This document shows positions 62,401 to 64,000 of a DNA stretch of 64,000 bases, one piece after another. Numbering within the stretch: position 1 is the first letter of the stretch; the number at the start of each line of letters is the position of its first letter. The position numbers and the translations under genes were made by a program. This DNA is from Undaria pinnatifida. Lineage: Eukaryota > Sar > Phaeophyceae > Laminariales > Alariaceae. The notes beneath the pieces are model-generated. The model did not search any database. It was not told the DNA's origin and saw nothing but the letters and a program-made list of their open reading frames with translations. The DNA is taken from assembly GCA_012845835.1 (NCBI GenBank), contig JABAKD010000025.1:20229932-20293931 (forward strand). Direction: 5' to 3'.

Positions 62401-64000
62401 CGGTGAAAACCGGCGCCGGGACGAGACCTCAAAGAATGAGTACTAGATCTCTAGCAAAACCTCGCGTGATTCGCTTGGTGGGTCTGCGTTTTGGTGTTGT
62501 GTTGTGTTGTGTTGTGTTGTGTTGTTCGCTTTGTCGCGCTGTGTTCAGTTTATTTTTTTGTGCTGCTGTTTTTTGCGTATTTTTTGCCGTGCTGTGTTCC
62601 CTTTTGTCCGTGGAACGCCTGTGGCGCGGTGTGTCGTATCAACTAGTACCTGAAGTGTCGATCCATTGACTTATCGATATGGTATACCGGGTGCCTGGTA
62701 TCGATTCTATACCGATTCATCGATTCGTCTTTCTTTTATTTTTTTCGCCGATCTCCTTTTTTTTGTTATAGTGCTGCTCGTTTGCGTTGTTGTTATTGGG
62801 CTTGATGGTGACAACGGATTATGTTGTTGCTTCGTAATGCTTTTTTCTTGGCGGTTCTGTTCAGTTTTATCTTGTATACCTGGTGCCAATACGTGTATAC
62901 TGCATATATTTTGTACCTGTTTTTTTTCTTGGTGTTTGTTGTTATTTTTCACTTGATGCTGACTTAAACATGTCACGTCTGTCGCTTTGGGCCGGGCTTG
63001 GCTTGGCTTGGCTGTTGTTTGCTCCTGTTGTTGTTGTTGTTTTCAGGAGGAAACCCGCGGTGGACCAACCCGGACGCCCAGCACCGGACGGCCCTGCACT
63101 GCGCCGCGGCGACGGGAGACCTTGCGTAAGTCGAAGAGTGAACGGAAGGGGGAGGAGGGCAAGGGTTCTTTTTTTTTGTATATATATTATAAAAATTAAA
63201 ATATACTCCAGCTGTGAGATCGAAGATTTCGTCGAAACTCATCTTTGCAAGCTGTGTGTGATACTCCGATCGCGCGCATTACGAGTTGTGTGTCCTCATT
63301 AGGGATATAGGTCGGCGACTCCCCTTACAACTACAGTGTAGCTGTCAGGGTCAACAGGATGATTTTAGTCAGTCTGTGCGCGGAAACTATAGAACCCGTT
63401 TCTGAGGGGGACAAAATCTGACAGCTGTGAAGGGAAAGGGGGGCCTGGTTTTGATCAAAAGCGAGCGGGTTTGGAGGGGGGCGGGGGGGGGGGGGGGGGG
63501 AAGGGGCAATTTGTGCATGTAAGCTATAAATCCTTTCGAGGGGATAAATCTGACGGTTTTGGCACCAGTATGTTATTGGGGGCGGGGGGAGGGGGGGGGG
63601 GGGTTGGGCGGGGGGGGGGGGGGCAGCTCAATATGTGCCTGGAAACTATACATTATTTCGAGGGGATAAATGTGACATTTTTGGAAATAATACATCAGTT
63701 TATCATGTATATCCTGGGGTAATTCGTACAATCAGTGAGTAAAGAGAGGGTGGAGTGTTCGAGGGGGTGGGGTTGGGATGGGTTGGGGGAGGAGGGTGGG
63801 GGGTGGGGGCGGGGGGGGTGGGGGGGGGGGGGGACGGCTTTAGGTGAGGGGTTTGTTATACGTGTGGTTCTAGGTCTAGGCGAAGGTGCGGGTGATGGGG
63901 AAGAAGGGGGCGTTCGAGGCGGGGGGGGGGGGGGGGGGACACAGCGGCATGGATGGCTCTCGAAAGATAATGAGGTGATATCCTGTGCGTGAAGTGTTTA
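28890..64000 (+). CDS. BAR-PH-ArfGAP-ankyrin protein (ACAP/AGD class), 3' end off the right edge
   Basis: Arf GTPase-activating protein with the domain order of animal ACAPs and plant AGD1-4: an N-terminal helical BAR-type region (exons 2-8), a PH domain ([44 protein letters not shown]), an ArfGAP zinc finger (CADC-16-CIKC) with the arginine finger in GIHRSLG, and ankyrin repeats ([12 protein letters not shown]). Such proteins bind curved phosphoinositide membranes and switch off Arf GTPases in endocytic and secretory traffic. Splice phases agree from exon 2 to 7 and from exon 9 to 16. Exon 1 and exon 8 are less certain, and a G-rich frame break occurs in exon 15. Whether it is an ACAP or AGD orthologue cannot be settled here. 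Confidence 0.9.
29112..29209 (-). other. Exon-like segment, minus strand (unassigned)
   Basis: Bounded by acceptor CTGTCTGCAG and donor CAG|GTACGT, with an open frame [20 protein letters not shown] onward. No homology recognised. It could be an exon of a nested gene, an RPB1 5' UTR exon, or chance. Confidence 0.3.
29647..29701 (-). other. Exon-like segment, minus strand (unassigned)
   Basis: Acceptor CAGACAG, donor CCAG|GTATGT; one frame reads [18 protein letters not shown]. Short and unrecognised. Confidence 0.3.
29946..31331. mobile_element. Composite inverted-repeat element flanked by AAAATTGAA
   Basis: Inverted repeats of about 105 bp (29946-30055 against 30965-31071: GTGATAATCTCGCAGACATA, CCCACGGGGAC) surround a body with a 260-bp segment (30453-30712) that recurs almost identically just outside the right repeat (31073-31331). 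The 9-bp AAAATTGAA occurs at 29937-29945 and again at 31332-31340, exactly at the outer limits, like a target-site duplication. No transposase seen. Confidence 0.75.
31560..31634 (-). other. Exon-like segment, minus strand (unassigned)
   Basis: 25 open codons [25 protein letters not shown] ending in a good donor CTG|GTGAGG. The acceptor (GGCGAAG) is poor. The codon choice looks coding, but I do not recognise the protein. Confidence 0.4.
32285..32358 (-). other. Exon-like segment, minus strand (unassigned)
   Basis: Acceptor TTTCGTCTAG, donor AGG|GTAAGC. It reads [20 protein letters not shown] then SLLR, phase-compatible with the segment at 31560-31634. An upstream ATG exon (MQKKDKF, about 32409-32430) could join through a 60-bp intron. 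Together these suggest a small gene nested in the large ArfGAP intron. Confidence 0.4.
32819..33122 (-). mobile_element. tRNA-derived SINE, copy 2
   Basis: Minus strand: head GCCCGGTGGCGTATCAGG (A-box-like) and GAGTTCGAATCCCCCC (B-box), then a 220-bp body shared with 18004-18418, ending in a 14-base poly(A) at 32819-32836. Complete structure: RNA polymerase III promoter, body and A tail. Confidence 0.85.
33185..33460 (-). mobile_element. MITE-like element, family M1, copy D (decayed)
   Basis: GCGTGCTCGATGGAGGCACT at the left, TCTTATCCCAAATCGCCGGA inside and ATCAGTTTTTGGG near the right match copy C in order. Terminal repeats are eroded. Confidence 0.6.
33461..34225. other. Intron sequence without recognised feature
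   Basis: Within the 16-kb intron. No exon, RNA gene or repeat family could be assigned. Confidence 0.6.
34226..34406. mobile_element. MITE-like element with AAGGCGGT terminal repeats
   Basis: CAGGGGTCCCCCAGCAAGGC GGT on the left and ACCGCCTTACTGGGGAGCCC CTA on the right are inverted copies. Extra GACCGCCTTGT and GACCGCCTTATA motifs lie inside. The end form and A/T-rich flanks recall pogo/Tc1-mariner MITEs. Confidence 0.7.
35515..35790 (+). repeat. Dispersed repeat family R, long copy 4
   Basis: 275 bp: ACTCCAGCTGTGAGATCGAA, GTCGAAACTCGTCTTTGCAA, ATATAGGTCGGCGACTCCCC, CAGTTTATCAAGTGTATCC. Nearly the same order occurs at 63190-63440; the first 100 bp occurs at 39517-39615. Confidence 0.8.
35791..37594. 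other. Intron sequence without recognised feature
   Basis: Holds an AT dinucleotide run near 35796 and a weak tRNA-like B-box on the minus strand at 36280-36300 (CTTCGAGTCCC). Otherwise unique-looking, with no credible exon. Confidence 0.55.
37595..37743. mobile_element. Small MITE-like element
   Basis: 149 bp with terminal inverted repeats CGAAGATGTCGGTTGACGG and CCGTCAACCCAACATCTTCG, and further TTGACGG/CCGTCAA pairs inside. Confidence 0.7.
38121..38840. mobile_element. Inverted-repeat element of about 0.7 kb
   Basis: CAGCCGTTCTTATCGG plus AAATTTCCTAAA on the left mirrors TTTAGGAAATTC and CCGATAAGAACCGCCC on the right. No transposase; non-autonomous DNA transposon. Confidence 0.65.
39517..39615 (+). 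repeat. Dispersed repeat family R, copy 5 (truncated)
   Basis: ACTCCAGCTGTTAGATCGAA, GTCGAAACTCATATTTGCAA and CCGATCGCGCGTATT, then similarity stops. Confidence 0.75.
39820..40088 (-). mobile_element. MITE-like element, family M1, copy C
   Basis: Opposite orientation to copies A and B. Right end GTGCACCGTCTATCGTAGCG CGC; interior TCAGTTTTTGGGTTAAGGAG and GGGATTTTTCATCCGG match A and B inverted. Confidence 0.75.
41130..41450. mobile_element. Foldback element family F, copy 1
   Basis: Long imperfect palindrome: TAGAGCGTTTTCGAGTGCAT CCGCGCCTGG against CCAGGCGCGGGTGCGGTCGA GAACGCTCTA, with outer GTGGGCGGCC and GGCCACATCTC-type arms. Copies at 41600-41885 and 43030-43310. Confidence 0.8.
41600..41885. 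mobile_element. Foldback element family F, copy 2
   Basis: AGAATTGCTGCTCGTAAGAG and ACGAGCAGTAACGC arms, TGGCCTTGCATCGCGAG centre, and GACCAGGCGCGGATGCGCTC match copies 1 and 3. Confidence 0.8.
42515..43030. repeat. Dispersed array family T, copy 2
   Basis: Units with CAGACAGATCCCTGATCTAC, CATGTTGCCGGGTGCGAGCC and CGACATCTATAGGATCTGGA, parallel in order to 12095-12300. Confidence 0.7.
43030..43310. mobile_element. Foldback element family F, copy 3
   Basis: CACACCTCGTTCACGTACAC on the left pairs with TTTGTGAACGAGGTGTGGCC on the right; centre GGCCGTGCCTCGCGAG. About 110-bp arms, the cleanest palindrome of the three. Confidence 0.85.
43311..44260. other. Intron sequence without recognised feature
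   Basis: No exon or repeat family assigned. Confidence 0.55.
44270..44680. repeat. Two tandem copies of a GCACCGCAC-rich block
   Basis: TACCTGGT, ATGTACGAAAGA and CGGCACCGCACC-type pentamers, then GAGCTGAGCTGGG, occur in order at 44277-44455 and again at 44500-44680. A tandem duplication of about 220 bp. Confidence 0.75.
45093..45262 (+). CDS. ArfGAP gene exon 2 (BAR)
   Basis: 170 bp, [20 protein letters not shown], then [20 protein letters not shown]. Helical, start of the BAR-type region. Acceptor AACAACCAG; donor CAT|GTGAGC, splitting the Met codon. Confidence 0.85.
45448..45535 (+). repeat. Decayed copy of ArfGAP exon 2 3' edge plus intron start
   Basis: GCATGGCTAAGGCCTCC and AACTACCTCATGCGAGGGC parallel GCCATGGCCAAAGCCTC and AACTACCTCATGTGAGCAA at 45222-45270. 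Similarity runs past the donor into the intron (AGGTTTGACC). Shifted 229 bp downstream; the donor has changed to GCGAGG. Confidence 0.85.
45563..45776 (+). CDS. ArfGAP gene exon 3
   Basis: 214 bp. [20 protein letters not shown] leads into a poly-Gly/Ala linker, then [14 protein letters not shown], which joins exon 4 in phase to resume the BAR helix. Acceptor CCCCTTAG, donor CTG|GTGAGT. The Gly-rich insert is unusual inside a BAR domain. Confidence 0.8.
46242..46409 (+). CDS. ArfGAP gene exon 4 (BAR)
   Basis: 56 codons, [20 protein letters not shown] then [20 protein letters not shown]. Amphipathic helices typical of BAR domains. Acceptor TAATAG, donor GCG|GTGAGA. Confidence 0.88.
46991..47098 (+). 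CDS. ArfGAP gene exon 5 (BAR)
   Basis: 36 codons, [20 protein letters not shown] to AKAHHDAQK, phase 0 at both ends. Acceptor ACAACAG, donor AAG|GTACGA. Confidence 0.88.
47230..49033. repeat. Long CAACACC/ATCAAC low-complexity region
   Basis: 1.8 kb of near-continuous imperfect AACACC, CATCAA and CCACCAACA repeats filling the intron between exons 5 and 6, after a G27 run at 47206-47232. Plus (sense) strand almost lacks G. Confidence 0.95.
49040..49186 (+). CDS. ArfGAP gene exon 6 (BAR)
   Basis: 49 codons, [20 protein letters not shown] then [20 protein letters not shown]. Acceptor AAAACAG, donor AAG|GTGAGA. It fits the FMYAHLAFFHQGYDLF-type helix of ACAP BAR domains. Confidence 0.9.
49345..49428 (+). 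repeat. Decayed copy of ArfGAP exon 6 3' edge
   Basis: CACTTCCGGGAATCGACGTC and TACGCGCCTTACGAGGTGCG match TACTTCCGAGAATCGACGTC and TACGCGCCTTACAAGGTGAG of exon 6. Shifted about 221 bp downstream. The donor GT is intact and the reading ([15 protein letters not shown]) is open. Confidence 0.88.
49792..49850. repeat. (CCCT)n microsatellite
   Basis: About 13 CCCT units 57 bp before the acceptor of exon 7, possibly serving as its pyrimidine tract. Confidence 0.95.
49907..50014 (+). CDS. ArfGAP gene exon 7 (end of BAR)
   Basis: 36 codons, [20 protein letters not shown] to SAIALSN, phase 0 on both sides. Acceptor GCGGCAG, donor AAT|GTCAGT. Confidence 0.88.
50140..52790. mobile_element. Large foldback element with long inverted arms
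   Basis: The left arm (50140-51420) reappears inverted at 52030-52790. Pairs include GAGCTCCGTG/GTGCTCTGAGCATTC at 50250-50280 with the inverse at 52640-52670, and GTCGAACCACGAC at 51280 with GTCGTGGTTCGACC at 52150. The loop holds part of repeat family S (51436-51512). Arms are diverged and unequal, and the open frames inside are short, so a non-autonomous foldback transposon in the ArfGAP gene. Confidence 0.75.
52990..53065 (-). repeat. Dispersed repeat family R, copy 2
   Basis: GGTATCACGCAGTTTGCAAA and GATCGAACTCACAGCTG match the copy at 3275-3348. Confidence 0.7.
53380..53561 (+). CDS. ArfGAP gene exon 8 (uncertain start, GC donor)
   Basis: The open frame reads [20 protein letters not shown] then [20 protein letters not shown] and CFDQ, helix-like and continuous in phase with exon 9. 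The donor would be CAG|GCGAGA (GC-AG). Likely acceptors (before 53380 or 53401) leave phase 1, which does not fit the phase-0 end of exon 7. So an extra small exon is missing, or this exon is skipped or alternative. Confidence 0.5.
54101..54196 (+). CDS. ArfGAP gene exon 9 (PH domain start)
   Basis: 32 codons, [20 protein letters not shown] then [18 protein letters not shown] opens the first strand of the PH domain. Acceptor TATGACAG, donor CAG|GTGGGT. Confidence 0.93.
54536..54832. repeat. (TGTTG)n satellite array
   Basis: About 55 TTGTG pentamers, flanked on the left by GGGTGTGTTGCGTTTTGCGT units (54430-54530). In the intron after exon 9. Confidence 0.97.
55909..55982 (-). repeat. Dispersed repeat family R, copy 3
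   Basis: GCATCACGCAGCTTGTGAAA and TTATCGAACTTACAGCTGAC match the copies at 3275 and 52990. Confidence 0.7.
56190..56300 (+). CDS. ArfGAP gene exon 10 (PH domain)
   Basis: 37 codons, [20 protein letters not shown] to [16 protein letters not shown] and LYY are PH-domain signatures. Acceptor TACGTGCAG, donor AAG|GTCGGT. Confidence 0.96.
56301..57030. repeat. (GGTT)/(GGTC)n microsatellite region
   Basis: About 700 bp of degenerate GGTT, GGTC and GATT tetramers starting in the donor itself (GTCGGTCGGTCGG). Purest at 56838-56881. Confidence 0.93.
57667..57801 (+). CDS. ArfGAP gene exon 11 (PH domain end)
   Basis: 45 codons, [45 protein letters not shown]. It includes the final PH helix with its invariant Trp. 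Acceptor TCTTGCAG, donor CAG|GTGAGC. Confidence 0.96.
58667..58903 (+). CDS. ArfGAP gene exon 12 (linker)
   Basis: 79 codons, low-complexity Gly/Asn/Ser linker with an acidic [12 protein letters not shown] patch, ending NPLVAEVMR, the helix before the zinc finger. Acceptor GCGAACAG, donor AGG|GTGAGT, phase 0. Confidence 0.88.
59050..59362. repeat. Family P palindromic element with (CCCGA)n core
   Basis: AAGGGCTTTTCTCGGGTCAT on the left and CGACCCGTGAAAAACCTTG on the right are imperfect inverted repeats. The centre is about 33 units of CCCGA preceded by its inverse GGGTCGGGTCGGGTCGG, so a very stable hairpin. Confidence 0.8.
59357..59545. repeat. (TTG)n microsatellite
   Basis: About 60 TTG units with CTG variants directly abutting the family P element. 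Confidence 0.97.
60074..60161 (+). CDS. ArfGAP gene exon 13 (zinc finger)
   Basis: 88 bp, [20 protein letters not shown] then GVLMCIKCS. The C-x2-C-x16-C-x2-C zinc finger of ArfGAP domains, with the conserved NPDW-S-NLG. Acceptor CCCCAG, donor G|GTAAGT. Confidence 0.97.
60190..60325. repeat. (AGTAGC)n-like tract
   Basis: Imperfect GTAGCAATA/AGTAGT repeats in the intron between exons 13 and 14. Confidence 0.85.
60501..60637 (+). CDS. ArfGAP gene exon 14 (arginine finger)
   Basis: 137 bp, [20 protein letters not shown] then [15 protein letters not shown]. The Arg of GIHRSLG is the catalytic arginine finger, and S-VRSL-LD is the ArfGAP signature. Acceptor CCGGCAG, donor AGG|GTGAGC. Confidence 0.97.
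61081..61422 (+). CDS. ArfGAP gene exon 15 (end of ArfGAP, first ankyrin), with a G-rich frame break
   Basis: The first part reads [20 protein letters not shown] and [20 protein letters not shown], the K--YI-AKY---F- end of ArfGAP domains. The last part reads [20 protein letters not shown] then LAHG, an ankyrin repeat ending GTGAGT. The two lie in different frames separated by a G-rich stretch. Either an 80-bp intron (about 61272-61351, GTGGGG to GAGAG) or a G-run length error joins them. Confidence 0.75.
61860..62092. repeat. Dispersed array family T, copy 3
   Basis: CATGTTGCCGGGTGGGAGCC and TAGCACATGTTTCCTGCGCT match CATGTTGCCGGGTGCGAGCC and related text at 42670-42710. Confidence 0.65.
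62095..62325. repeat. 18-bp tandem repeats
   Basis: About 12 degenerate units of TATCCCGAGGACTGAT / TCGAGGATGGATTAAC in the intron between exons 15 and 16. Confidence 0.85.
63047..63125 (+). CDS. ArfGAP gene exon 16 (ankyrin repeat)
   Basis: 79 bp completing the split Gly, then [20 protein letters not shown] and ATGDLA. T-LH-AA-TGDL is a canonical ankyrin helix. Acceptor TTTTCAG, donor GC|GTAAGT, phase 2. The gene continues beyond the window. Confidence 0.92.
63126..64000 (+). other. Intron after exon 16, open at the window edge
   Basis: Holds repeat family R copy 6 (63190-63440), two decayed partial copies of its right half (63500-63560 and 63630-63720, sharing TTTCGAGGGGATAAAT) and several G runs. 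No exon seen. Confidence 0.75.

Overview
The window is nuclear DNA from an intron-rich eukaryote. It holds parts of two protein genes that point away from each other, each cut into many short exons by canonical GT-AG introns (plus two apparent GC-AG introns). About 85-90% of the window is non-coding and very rich in microsatellites, short inverted-repeat elements and other dispersed repeats. The two proteins, the moderate GC content, the many repeat-expanded introns and a few CCCTAA telomere-like tracts would fit a large-genome alga or protist such as a brown alga or another stramenopile. This taxonomic placement is a guess; no lineage-specific marker was seen.

Region 1 (1-27474, minus strand): the gene for RPB1, the largest subunit of RNA polymerase II. 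I could reconstruct 33 exons with compatible reading phases at every junction, from the initiator ATG at 27474-27472 to the start of the Ser/Pro-rich C-terminal tail at the left window edge (about 1612 residues seen; the rest of the CTD lies outside). The N-terminal zinc site, the catalytic [10 protein letters not shown] motif, the bridge helix and the trigger loop are all present. Introns run from 143 to 2147 bp and hold (CCCAA)n, (CAGA)n, (CAA)n, (GATT)n and (CCGA)n arrays, MITE-like elements, a tRNA-derived SINE, and decayed copies of neighbouring exon edges.

Region 2 (27475-28889): a 1.4-kb head-to-head intergenic region, probably a shared bidirectional promoter.

Region 3 (28890 to right edge, plus strand): a gene for a BAR-PH-ArfGAP-ankyrin protein (ACAP/AGD class of Arf GTPase-activating proteins, membrane-traffic regulators). 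A proline-rich first exon at 28890-28961 is proposed. The BAR exons start at 45093, PH exons at 54101-57801, the ArfGAP zinc finger and arginine finger at 60074-60637, and ankyrin exons from about 61350 past the window end. If the first exon is right, intron 1 is 16.1 kb and is a graveyard of transposable elements (29-45 kb). A few exon-like minus-strand segments at 29.1-32.4 kb may belong to an unrecognised nested gene.

The most unusual pattern is repeated in both genes. At least six introns contain eroded copies of the edge of the adjacent exon, often 200-240 bp away, as if these introns grew by local tandem duplication across exon-intron borders, followed by microsatellite expansion.
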